Shown here piece after piece: positions 5,882-11,864 of a DNA stretch of 11,864 nt (position 1 is the stretch's first letter; each line of letters starts with the position of its first letter). The notes beneath the pieces were generated by a model. The model was given only the letters and a program-made list of their open reading frames with translations, did no database searches and was not told the origin of the DNA. Origin of the DNA: Actinomycetospora sp. (lineage in GTDB: Bacteria; Actinomycetota; Actinomycetes; Mycobacteriales; Pseudonocardiaceae); the NCBI GenBank assembly GCA_025925615.1, contig JAICLN010000081.1, positions 1 through 11,864 of the forward strand, written 5' to 3'. The translations under genes were made by a program, and so were the position numbers.

Positions 5882-6949
5882 TCAGCGCGGGGTCGCGGAG
5901 AGCCGTGCGCTCGGCCGGGCGTCGGCCCACTGCGCCACCTTGTCCGTGTTCACCGCGAACCACAGGTCCTGACCGGCCTGCTGGTCGAGGTAGACCACCG
6001 ACTGCGACCCCTCCATCCCCGTACCCGTGGTCGGCACGGTGAGGAAGGCGATGTTCGACGAGCGCAGGTCGCGCAGGCCGAAGACCAGCTCGGCGAGCCC
6101 GGTGTTGGTCAGCGAGTCGTCCACCCCGACGTGCTGGGTCACCGAGTTCACGAGGTCGTAGGCGCGGGTCGGGCTGGAGAGCGTCCCTGAGGAGAGCGCC
6201 TGCGAGACGAGGGCGCGCAGCGCGTTCTGCTCGCGGCGGACCCGGTCGAAGTCCCCGCCCGGCAGGCTCTTGCGCTCGCGGACGTAGACGAGGGCCTGCG
6301 CCCCGTTCAGGTGCTGCGGGCCCGCGGGGACCACGACGCCGTCGCGCTCGGTCGGCGTCCCGACGTTGACGTCGATCCCGCCGGCCGCGTCGGTCATCTG
6401 CTGGAAGCCCGCGAAGTCGATGACCGCGAAGTGGTCGATGCGCACCCGGGTGAGCTGCTCGATCGTGGCGATCATCAGCGGCGGCCCGCCGAACGAGAAC
6501 GCCGCGTTGACCTTGTTCTTCCCGTGCCCGGGGATGTCCACCCAGGAGTCGCGCGGGATGGAGATGACGCTGGCGCTCTGTCCGTCGTCGGCGATCGTGG
6601 CGACCATGATGACGTCGCTGCGCTGCGCGCCGAAGACGAAGTCGGGCGCCGTGGCGTCGCTGCCGGTGGTCGGCGCGGTGGACCGCGAGTCGGTCCCGAC
6701 CAACAGGAACGTCTGGCCGGCCTTGGCCGCGGGCCGGGCGGAGGGGTCGATGCCGGCGAAGACCGAGGGGTAGCGGCCGACCTGGTCGCCGAGGTGGTTG
6801 GTCAGCAGGACGATGCCCGCCGCGGCGAGGAGCACGAGGATGAGGACCGCGACGAGCACGTAGAGCAGGCCGCGCAGACCCCGACGGCGGCGGGCGGAGC
6901 GCGGCTCCGGCGGCTGGTCGTCGGTCTGCAGCATCTGCTCGACGCTCAT
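5882..6949 (-). CDS. LytR-CpsA-Psr (LCP) family cell-wall ligase
   Basis: This 355-aa protein has a short cytoplasmic N-terminus ending in an Arg cluster (20-26), one membrane helix (28-49) and an extracellular LCP domain. Recognisable LCP elements in order are FLLVGTDSR (81-89), RSDVIMV (110-116), ISIPRDSWVDIPG (129-141), NKVNAAFSFGG (145-155), DHFAVIDFAGF (172-182) and YVRERKSLPGGDFDRVRREQ (222-241). These include the conserved Arg and Asp residues that bind the polyprenyl pyrophosphate and metal. LCP enzymes move glycopolymers from lipid carriers onto peptidoglycan; in mycolic-acid actinobacteria this is arabinogalactan ligation, elsewhere teichoic or other anionic polymers. There is no additional C-terminal LytR domain. 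The start is ATG 6949, with purine-rich sequence upstream but no perfect ribosome binding site. The MftG-like gene follows 34 bp downstream. Confidence 0.93.
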   Translation of the reverse strand: MSVEQMLQTDDQPPEPRSARRRRGLRGLLYVLVAVLILVLLAAAGIVLLTNHLGDQVGRYPSVFAGIDPSARPAAKAGQTFLLVGTDSRSTAPTTGSDATAPDFVFGAQRSDVIMVATIADDGQSASVISIPRDSWVDIPGHGKNKVNAAFSFGGPPLMIATIEQLTRVRIDHFAVIDFAGFQQMTDAAGGIDVNVGTPTERDGVVVPAGPQHLNGAQALVYVRERKSLPGGDFDRVRREQNALRALVSQALSSGTLSSPTRAYDLVNSVTQHVGVDDSLTNTGLAELVFGLRDLRSSNIAFLTVPTTGTGMEGSQSVVYLDQQAGQDLWFAVNTDKVAQWADARPSARLSATPR

Positions 6950-7030
6950 CGTGGTGCCCCGCCCCGTCCTGATCCCCCGGCTCCCCGGCGACAGCCGGGT
7001 CGTGACGGGCTGTCGTCCGCAACGGGGCTG

Positions 7031-7060
7031 CCGTTACTCGAATTGACCCGTTCGGCGCAA
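7031..7060 (-). promoter_or_regulatory. Candidate promoter for the LCP gene
   Basis: On the minus strand TTGCGC (plus 7055-7060) is followed after 18 bases by TAACGG (plus 7031-7036), within the most AT-rich part of the divergent region. It would give a leader of roughly 75 bases before ATG 6949. The -10 is weak, so this is tentative. Confidence 0.3.
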
Positions 7061-7067
7061 CGTCGTG

Positions 7068-7090
7068 GACGTCGACCCGAGGTCGACATC
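7068..7090. promoter_or_regulatory. Palindrome, candidate operator
   Basis: GTCGACC (7071-7077) and GGTCGAC (7081-7087) form perfect 7-bp arms around CGA; extending each side by three bases gives 9 of 10 matching pairs. It sits just upstream of the LCP promoter candidate and about 75 bp before the leaderless promoter of the divergent small gene, so a regulator bound here could control both directions. Confidence 0.4.
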
Positions 7091-7163
7091 CCCCCGTGAC
7101 CGCCCTATTACTCAGCGTCGATGATTTCCGCGATCAACCATCCCGCAGTCCCGGCCGTTCTCC

Positions 7164-7169
7164 TACCCT
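7164..7169 (+). promoter_or_regulatory. -10 box of a leaderless transcript
   Basis: TACCCT fits the actinobacterial TANNNT -10 pattern. It ends exactly seven bases before GTG 7177, so transcription should start at or next to that GTG. No ribosome binding site precedes the GTG, consistent with leaderless translation. No clear -35 is visible. Confidence 0.55.
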
Positions 7170-7176
7170 CGACCGG

Positions 7177-7407
7177 GTGACGACGTCCCGACCGGCCCTG
7201 CCGGGCCCCCTGTCGGAGGTCGCGCGGATCCCGGGCGCGGTCGTCCCGGACCCGGACCGCGAGACCCTCGCCCGTGTCCTCGACGGCCTCCGTGACCTGC
7301 CGGCGCAGGTCCGTCGCCGACGGGCCCCGGCTCCGGCCGGGGACACCGCCTCCGTCGTGCCGCTCCCGCGCCGCCGCCCGCAGCGGCACGCCCCCGCCTC
7401 CGGGTAG
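7177..7407 (+). CDS. Small hypothetical protein (76 aa), probably leaderless
   Basis: I place the start at GTG 7177 because of the well-spaced -10 box immediately upstream. An in-frame GTG at 7096 would add 27 residues in sequence with much weaker coding character. The protein has a predicted helix (ETLARVLDGLRDLPAQV), then a very Arg/Pro-rich tail with no cysteines or membrane segments. No family is recognised. It is divergent from the LCP gene across a region with a palindrome, and 102 bp upstream of the next plus-strand gene. Confidence 0.55.
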   Translation: MTTSRPALPGPLSEVARIPGAVVPDPDRETLARVLDGLRDLPAQVRRRRAPAPAGDTASVVPLPRRRPQRHAPASG

Positions 7408-7431
7408 TCCCGGCGGTCGGCCCGGGCGGCC

Positions 7432-7446
7432 CCGCGTGACACGCGG
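7432..7446. promoter_or_regulatory. 15-bp palindrome upstream of the Zn-ribbon-like gene
   Basis: CCGCGTG and CACGCGG form perfect 7-bp arms around a single A. It lies 63 bp before the GTG start of the 131-aa protein and 24 bp after the 76-aa gene stop. The one-base loop suits a protein-binding site better than an RNA hairpin. GC-rich chance palindromes of this size are possible. Confidence 0.35.
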
Positions 7447-7509
7447 CTGGCACCGACGGCGTCCCGCGGGGACAGTGGGGAGTCCGACCCCGTCCGCGTG
7501 GAGGACGCC

Positions 7510-7905
7510 GTGACCATCCCGCCGTCCGATCCCGGCCGCAGGCCCTCGTCCGGGCTCGACCCGATGCCCGGGCGCCGGCCGCTGCCGCCGGACCTCGGCA
7601 GCCCACCCGATGACCTGCCCGCCCACGAGCTGCCCGACGAGCTGCCGGACCCGACCGCGCCCGGCGTCCCCCGGCGCCGCCCGGACGTCCCGACGCCGGG
7701 CCGCACGGTGCTCGTCGCCACCGGCCGCGAGGACCGGCGCCACCATGTCGTCGAGGTCGCCTGGGGCGAGGTGGGGGACCCGACGGGGTTGCGGGCGCTC
7801 TGCGGGGCCGCCGTCGAGTCTCCGGTGCCGGGTCTGCGGGCCGAGCAGGCCGACTGCCCGACCTGCCGGACGACGAGGCCCGGCGCGTCGCGTCCGCTCG
7901 GCTGA
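7510..7905 (+). CDS. Proline-rich protein with C-terminal Zn-ribbon-like Cys/His motif
   Basis: This encodes a 131-aa protein from GTG 7510, chosen because GGAGG lies five bases upstream; GTG 7498 would add four residues but has no such site. Residues 1-64 are Pro/Asp/Arg-rich and probably disordered. The folded C-terminal part (about 65-122) has strands around VLVATG and HHVVEVAWG, then Cys98 (ALCGA) and C116-P-T-C119. H78/H79, C98, C116 and C119 together form a set able to bind one zinc ion, as in several short actinobacterial proteins with an H, LCG, CxxC spacing. No catalytic motif is visible. It could be a small regulator or partner protein; function unknown. It converges on the K+ channel gene with only 8 bp between stop codons. 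Confidence 0.65.
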   Translation: MTIPPSDPGRRPSSGLDPMPGRRPLPPDLGSPPDDLPAHELPDELPDPTAPGVPRRRPDVPTPGRTVLVATGREDRRHHVVEVAWGEVGDPTGLRALCGAAVESPVPGLRAEQADCPTCRTTRPGASRPLG

Positions 7906-7913
7906 CGCCCGGC

Positions 7914-9026
7914 TCAGCCCGCGGAGGGGCTGCCGACCCGCCTGACGAACAGGAGGCGGTCCCCCCGCTCCAGCGCGTCCACCGCCGGGGCGTCGATCTG
8001 GTGCACCTGCCCGGCCCGGACCACGCCGAGCACGATCTCGCGCAGGTGCCGCGGGGAGCCGCCCACCTCGGACTCGGCCACGTCGCGCTCGGACAGGCTC
8101 ATCCCGGCGTCGGGGGTGAGCAGGTCCTCGATGACGGCGACGACGCTCGGGGTGCTGGTGGCCATGCCGAGCAGGCGCCCGGCGGTCTCGGCGGAGACGA
8201 CGACGGAGTCGGCGCCGGACTGACGCAGCAGGTGCACGTTCTCGGTCTCGCGCACCCCGGCGGTGATCGTGATCCGGGGCGCGAGCTCGCGGGCGGTGAG
8301 GGTGACGAGCACCGCGGTGTCGTCCCGGTTGACCGCGACCACCAGCGACGCGGCGTGGACCAGTCCCGCGGTCCGCAGGACCGACGACCGGGTCGCGTCC
8401 CCGCGCACCGTCACCAGCCCGAGGGCCGAGGCGGCGTCGAGCCGCCCGCGGTCGGTGTCGACGACGACGATGCGCTCGGGCACGGCGTCGTCGCCGAGCA
8501 GGGTGTCGACGGCGGCGGTGCCCTTGGTGCCGAAGCCGACCACCACCACGTGGTCGCGCACGCGGGACCTCCAACGTCGGATGCGGAACGCCTGGCGGGA
8601 GCGCTCGGTGAGCAGCTCGACGGTGGTGCCGACCAGCACGATGAGGAAGAGCAGACGCAGCGGCGTGACCGCGATGATCGTCCACAGTCGCGCCGTCTCG
8701 GTCACCGGGACGATGTCACCGTAGCCGGTGGTGGAGAGGGAGACCGTCGCGTAGTACAGCGCGTCGATGAGGCCGATCGGTGTCCCGTTCGAGTCGCGGT
8801 ACGAGTCCCGCTGCACGTAGACGAGCAGCCCCGCCGCGACGAGCGCCCCGAGGGCGACCGACGTCCGCCGGGCCAGGGCCACTACCGGTCCGGTGCGCCG
8901 GTCGGGCATCACGACCGCGGCCCCGGCGGCGCCGTCGGGCGGGTGACGCACCGGGTCGTGTCCGCGGGCCGCCGAGCCCCTGGTCCGCTCCACGGCCGGG
9001 AGCGTAACGGCGCCCTCGTCCCCCAT
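7914..9026 (-). CDS. Two-TM potassium channel with RCK (TrkA-N/TrkA-C) domain
   Basis: This is a 370-aa protein from ATG 9026. A hydrophobic helix at about 57-71 precedes a pore loop with the K+ selectivity filter T99-T-G-Y-G-D104, then a second helix at about 114-138. The cytoplasmic RCK domain begins at HVVVVGFGTKG: the Rossmann GxGxxG is at 164-169 and the acidic strand end is D190-T-D192. The C-terminal part (about 290-365) fits a TrkA-C regulatory domain. This is the MthK/Kch-type layout: a tetrameric channel gated by nucleotide or divalent ions. The first 39 residues are Pro/Arg-rich and may be cytoplasmic extension or over-called sequence; ATG 8909 (residue 40, VVMPDRR) is an alternative start. 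Neither ATG has a strong ribosome binding site. The gene is monocistronic as far as visible. Confidence 0.92.
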   Translation of the reverse strand: MGDEGAVTLPAVERTRGSAARGHDPVRHPPDGAAGAAVVMPDRRTGPVVALARRTSVALGALVAAGLLVYVQRDSYRDSNGTPIGLIDALYYATVSLSTTGYGDIVPVTETARLWTIIAVTPLRLLFLIVLVGTTVELLTERSRQAFRIRRWRSRVRDHVVVVGFGTKGTAAVDTLLGDDAVPERIVVVDTDRGRLDAASALGLVTVRGDATRSSVLRTAGLVHAASLVVAVNRDDTAVLVTLTARELAPRITITAGVRETENVHLLRQSGADSVVVSAETAGRLLGMATSTPSVVAVIEDLLTPDAGMSLSERDVAESEVGGSPRHLREIVLGVVRAGQVHQIDAPAVDALERGDRLLFVRRVGSPSAG

Positions 9027-9193
9027 CGGTGAGACGCACGGCTCCCGCGTTGGAGTGAATATTCAACGACTCATGTCAGGACTCCTGGGTTTTCGACTCA
9101 CTGCAGGTGACGACCACCCACGACGTCCCCCTTCCGGGCACGGAGGGTGACGTGTCCCGGTCACCGGACGTCGTACCGAGAGGAGTGCCCGTC
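9027..9193. promoter_or_regulatory. Divergent promoter region with an AT-rich palindrome
   Basis: This region separates the K+ channel gene (minus) from the 83-aa gene (plus). It contains TGAATATTCA (9056-9065), a perfect 10-bp palindrome in one of the few AT-rich spots of the window, about 30 bp upstream of the channel ATG. This may be a -10 region or an operator. No full promoter could be assigned with confidence. Confidence 0.35.
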
Positions 9194-9445
9194 ATGGGAG
9201 ATCGGTTCGCCTGCCACACCGTGGTGGAGCCCGACTGGATCGACGCCGTCGCGGCGCTGGACGACTGCGACGGCTACGTCGTGCTGATGATCGACCCGCA
9301 GACCGCCGAGGTCGACGCGCACGGACCGTTCGGCGGCCCGGACGCCGCCGTGGCCGCCGAGGCGCTCCGGACCTCGCTCGACTCGGAGGATCTCCGCGAC
9401 GTCGTCGTGCGCATCGTCCGGCTCCACCTGCCCACGAGACCCTGA
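9194..9445 (+). CDS. Small acidic hypothetical protein (83 aa)
   Basis: The start is ATG 9194, with GAGAGGAG nine bases upstream. The in-frame GTG at 9107 would add 29 residues of low-complexity sequence without a ribosome binding site. The protein is acidic with a predicted alpha/beta fold: helix (WIDAVAALDD), strand (GYVVLMID), a loop with DAHGPFGGPD, helix (AAVAAEALRTSL) and a final strand (DVVVRIVRLHL). Cys7 and Cys24 are the only cysteines. No family is recognised. It is divergent from the K+ channel gene. Confidence 0.65.
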   Translation: MGDRFACHTVVEPDWIDAVAALDDCDGYVVLMIDPQTAEVDAHGPFGGPDAAVAAEALRTSLDSEDLRDVVVRIVRLHLPTRP

Positions 9446-9464
9446 ACGGGCCGCCTGTTAGCCC

Positions 9465-9500
9465 GAACGGCGTACCGATGCGCCCCGGAGCGGCGTACCC
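9465..9500 (+). repeat. Direct repeat upstream of the 51-aa reading frame
   Basis: CGGCGTACC occurs at 9468-9476 and 9491-9499, 23 bp apart, in similar flanks (GAACGGCGTACCG and GAGCGGCGTACCC). Spacing near two helical turns suits a dimeric regulator binding one face of DNA. Slightly downstream (about 9508-9525) GGGAA-ACG-TTCCC forms a short inverted repeat. Confidence 0.35.
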
Positions 9501-9547
9501 CGTGACTGCGGGGAAACGTTCCCGCGCCGCCGGACGACGTGCTGGGC

Positions 9548-9703
9548 ATGGGTGAGAACCTGCGACACCACCTGCCCCTGCAGGTCGACCGCGACGCCGC
9601 GGGCGAGCAGCGCCTCGAGGCGGCCGCGCGGGTGCGCCACCTCGCCGCGGCCCTCGTCCCGGTGCAGCGCTGCGCACCGACCGACCTGCCGCGCCCCCGC
9701 TGA
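9548..9703 (+). CDS. Possible 51-aa helical hypothetical protein
   Basis: From ATG 9548 the frame runs 51 codons to TGA at 9701-9703 with almost every third position G or C, typical of real genes here. The product is predicted helical (AAGEQRLEAAARVRHLAAAL), with two His near the N-terminus and one Cys near the end. There is no clear ribosome binding site; an in-frame GTG at 9539 is an alternative. The opposite strand also has an open frame over the same bases, so coding is likely but not proven. It sits between two plus-strand genes in a region that would otherwise be 464 bp without a gene. Confidence 0.4.
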   Translation: MGENLRHHLPLQVDRDAAGEQRLEAAARVRHLAAALVPVQRCAPTDLPRPR

Positions 9704-9909
9704 TCCGGTCCCACCGACCCCACCCGGCCCTTCCGTCCCTGACGTGACGGGGCCCACCGCGATGTCGACCGGACGGGCGGCATCCGCGCTCTGCGGGCCC
9801 CGCGTCCTTCCCCACCGCCCCGACGCCGGGTAGAACGGCTGATCGTCTGCCCGGAGCGGCCCGCGCCGTGCCGGGACGACGACGTCGGCAGCAGGGCGGA
9901 GGGACGCGG
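9704..9909. promoter_or_regulatory. Intergenic region upstream of the P-loop/TPR gene
   Basis: This 206-bp stretch is Pro/Ser-codon-like and C-rich, with no convincing gene on either strand. TAGAAC at 9831-9836 is a weak -10 candidate for the downstream gene. A ribosome binding site (GGAGGG, 9898-9903) lies at its end. Confidence 0.3.
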
Positions 9910-11769
9910 ATGACCGCGACGGGGCGGTGGCGCGCGCACCTGGACGGCGCCCGGTGGACGACGTCACGGCCCGGCCGGCGCCCCTCGGGCGGTGACCCGG
10001 ACGGGGCGGTCGACCTGCCGCGGCTCGCCGACGTCGACCTCGCCGACCTGGGCGTCCACGCCCCGCTGCCGTCCCCCGCCTTCGAGCGCGACGCCGACCA
10101 CCGCATCGAGGTCGCGGTGGGCGGGGGTGACGCCGTGGTGGTCGTCGTCGGGCCCCGGCTCGGCGGCACCACCCACGCGCTCGCCCGGGCGGCGCGCCTG
10201 CTGCTCGGCGACCACCGGGTGGTCCGGCCCGACCCCGCGGCGCTCGCCGGCACCGATCCCCTCGCCGCGCCCGCCGACCCGTCCCTGGTCGCCGCCCTCG
10301 CCGACCCGGGAGCGGGCCCCGGCGTCGTGGTCTGGCTCGACGGCGTCGGTCCCGCGCTGCTGGCCGTGCTCCTGCGCGCCCGCCCCCCGGCGGGCGTCCG
10401 GGTCCTCGTCACCGCGGACGCGGGCCTGCTCCACCCCGACGTCGTCCCCGGCGAGGCCGGGCCGGGCGTGACCGTCCTGCGCCTGCCCGACGCCCTCACC
10501 GAGGACGAGGCCGCCCGGGCCGCGCGGACCGGTCTGACCGTCCCCGCGGGGGCGCGGATCGGCGAGCTCCTGGTCGACCTGTCCGGCGGACGCGCGGCGC
10601 TCGTGCCCGGCGTGGCGGGCCCCGGCCGTCCGTGGCGGCTCGGCGAGGGCCGGACCACGGCGACCGCCCGGGCGGCGGTGCTGCGGGCCGCCGTCGACTG
10701 GGACCGGCTCGGCGTCCCCCACGCCCTGCCCACCCCGCTGCTCGCCCGCCTCGCCCTCGCCTACGCCCGCGAGCTCGACCCCGACGCCACCGCGGTGCCC
10801 GGCGTCGACGACCTCGGCCGGGCCGTCGAGTCCCTCGTCACCGTGCGGCCCCGTCGCGGGGAGGCGCCGGTGCTGCGGCGCCTGCGGCTCGCCGAGGGCG
10901 TCCACCACGTGCCGGGCGGCCGGCTCACCGCCGCCGCCGACGCCCTGGGACCAGCGGGCTGGACCCCGCCGCCGCGCCTCGGCGAGGTCGTCGGCGACCT
11001 CCTCGACACCGCCGAGGCGCGCGCCCGACGCCGCGCGGTCGGGGTGCTCGCCCTCGAGCGGCGCTTCGACGACCTCGCCGCCCTGCTCCTGCGCCCGCCC
11101 CCGGACCGCGCGGCACCCCGGTCGACGACACCGGACGAGCACTACCGCCTCGGGGTGGCCTCGCTGCAGGCCGGCCGGGCTTCGGACGCGCGGCGCTGGT
11201 TCGCGGCGGTCCTGGACGGGGTCCCCGACGACGGGTCCCGGCGCGCGCTGCGGGCCCGTGCGGCCTTCTGGCTGGGCCTCGACCGGGACGCCGAGCCCGC
11301 CGAGCGCCGGGACCACCTCCAGCTCGTGGTCCGTGACGGCCCGCCCCGCGACGCCTCCGACGCCGGGCTGCTCCTCGCCGGCCTGGAGCGTGACGCCGGC
11401 CGGTTCGACGCCCAGCGGGGCTGCCTGCGCGCCGCCCTCGCCTCGGCCCGAGAGGCCCGCGACGGCGTCCGGGAGGCCGAGGCCCGGCTCGACCTCGCCC
11501 ACCTCGACCGCCACAGCGGTCGGGTCGCGGAGGCCCGGGCCGGCTACGCGCGGGTCCGGGAGCTGGTCGGTGAGGACAGCCCGAGCGCGCTGGCGGCGAC
11601 GCGGGCGGAGGCGGAGATGGACGAGGCGCAGGAGGCCGAGACCGGGGGCGGGGACGGCGCGGGGCCGAGGACCCTCCCGGTGCCCGAGCAGCGCCACGAC
11701 GAGTCGGACACCTCCGGGCCGGCCTCGCCGTCGGCACCGCGGTCCGGCGGGCCCCGCGCGTCGCTCTAG
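9910..11769 (+). CDS. P-loop-like NTPase domain plus TPR protein with degenerate Walker A
   Basis: This 619-aa protein starts at ATG 9910, six bases after GGAGGG; the in-frame GTG at 9868 lacks such support. A short linker is followed by LADVDLADLGVH (39-50) and a Rossmann-like NTPase core: VVVVVG runs into G81-P-R-L-G-G-T87-T88. This aligns with Walker A (GxxxxGK[ST]), but the lysine is replaced by Thr87. VVVWLDG (139-145) fits Walker B. A helical central region (about 180-400) precedes TPR-like helices from about 409 (EHYRLGVASLQAGRASDARR) to about 560 (SGRVAEARAGYARV). The tail is acidic and Pro/Ser-rich. The layout recalls actinobacterial STAND-type NTPase-TPR proteins. Loss of the lysine suggests weak or no ATP hydrolysis and a scaffold role. 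No effector domain is seen at either end. It converges with the next gene across 8 bp. Confidence 0.85.
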   Translation: MTATGRWRAHLDGARWTTSRPGRRPSGGDPDGAVDLPRLADVDLADLGVHAPLPSPAFERDADHRIEVAVGGGDAVVVVVGPRLGGTTHALARAARLLLGDHRVVRPDPAALAGTDPLAAPADPSLVAALADPGAGPGVVVWLDGVGPALLAVLLRARPPAGVRVLVTADAGLLHPDVVPGEAGPGVTVLRLPDALTEDEAARAARTGLTVPAGARIGELLVDLSGGRAALVPGVAGPGRPWRLGEGRTTATARAAVLRAAVDWDRLGVPHALPTPLLARLALAYARELDPDATAVPGVDDLGRAVESLVTVRPRRGEAPVLRRLRLAEGVHHVPGGRLTAAADALGPAGWTPPPRLGEVVGDLLDTAEARARRRAVGVLALERRFDDLAALLLRPPPDRAAPRSTTPDEHYRLGVASLQAGRASDARRWFAAVLDGVPDDGSRRALRARAAFWLGLDRDAEPAERRDHLQLVVRDGPPRDASDAGLLLAGLERDAGRFDAQRGCLRAALASAREARDGVREAEARLDLAHLDRHSGRVAEARAGYARVRELVGEDSPSALAATRAEAEMDEAQEAETGGGDGAGPRTLPVPEQRHDESDTSGPASPSAPRSGGPRASL

Positions 11770-11777
11770 CCGGCGGG

Positions 11778-11864
11778 TCAGGCCCCGACGCGGTGGTCGG
11801 CGTCGGTGGCCCGTCGCGGGGCGGGCACCCCGGCCACGCGGGGCGCGGGCAGCGGCGCGAAGAC
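11778..11864 (-). CDS. C-terminal end of an unidentified gene, cut by the right edge
   Basis: A minus-strand TGA (plus TCA, 11778-11780) ends a frame that stays open for 28 codons to the window edge, encoding VFAPLPAPRVAGVPAPRR followed by ATDADHRVGA. Third positions are mostly G or C. The 8-bp gap to the preceding plus-strand stop supports a real convergent gene, since a longer non-coding stretch would be expected otherwise. Too little is visible to name the product. Confidence 0.45.
   Translation of the reverse strand, partial: VFAPLPAPRVAGVPAPRRATDADHRVGA

Noticed and set aside
9720..9750. Terminator hairpin (CCGTC-N8-GACGG) after the 51-aa gene
   Set aside because: Only a 5-bp stem with no T-run; too weak to annotate.
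9458..9967. Minus-strand 169-aa frame over the 51-aa gene
   Set aside because: Low-complexity Arg/Gly/Ala sequence running into the start of the TPR gene, and no ribosome binding site. Some ambiguity remains over 9548-9703.
9964..11697. Long minus-strand frame opposite the P-loop/TPR gene
   Set aside because: Antisense shadow typical of very GC-rich genes; its composition is Gly/Arg/Glu-repetitive with no recognisable domain, whereas the plus strand has NTPase and TPR features.

Overview
The window is extremely GC-rich. Real genes show near-total G/C at third codon positions, GTG starts are common, and at least one gene looks leaderless. Together with a LytR-CpsA-Psr cell-wall ligase and a mycofactocin-type GMC oxidoreductase, this points to a high-GC actinobacterium. 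Pseudonocardiaceae (Pseudonocardia- or Actinomycetospora-like) is my best guess, but this is an inference without a database search. I see no tRNA, rRNA, CRISPR array, transposase or phage gene.

Layout. (1) 1-618: a minus-strand small membrane protein cut by the left edge, divergent from a plus-strand universal stress protein (853-1311). (2) 1312-1710: a gene-free stretch holding three copies of a ~65-bp repeat with a conserved hairpin core. (3) 1711-4150, minus strand: a six-cysteine hypothetical protein, a PQQ-like beta-propeller lipoprotein and a 64-aa basic protein. (4) 4372-6949, minus strand: an LCP-family ligase followed 34 bp downstream by a GMC flavoprotein resembling MftG, so probably one transcript. 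(5) 6950-7905: a divergent control region with a strong palindrome, then a 76-aa leaderless gene and a 131-aa protein with a Zn-ribbon-like Cys/His set, both on the plus strand. (6) 7914-9026, minus strand: a two-TM K+ channel with a cytoplasmic RCK domain, convergent with the preceding gene across only 8 bp. (7) 9194-11769, plus strand: an 83-aa protein, a probable 51-aa protein and a 619-aa P-loop-like/TPR protein whose Walker A lysine is missing. (8) 11778-11864: the C-terminal end of a minus-strand gene cut by the right edge, again convergent across 8 bp.

The window reads mainly as chromosomal housekeeping and envelope genes, not as a single dedicated system. The most coherent theme is the cell envelope and membrane: LCP ligase, lipoprotein, K+ channel, small membrane protein, and a flavoprotein that in its family feeds electrons from a redox cofactor to the respiratory chain. 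The best candidates for something undescribed are the hairpin repeat family at 1355-1678, the MftG-like enzyme with no mycofactocin biosynthesis genes in view, and the P-loop-degenerate TPR protein.
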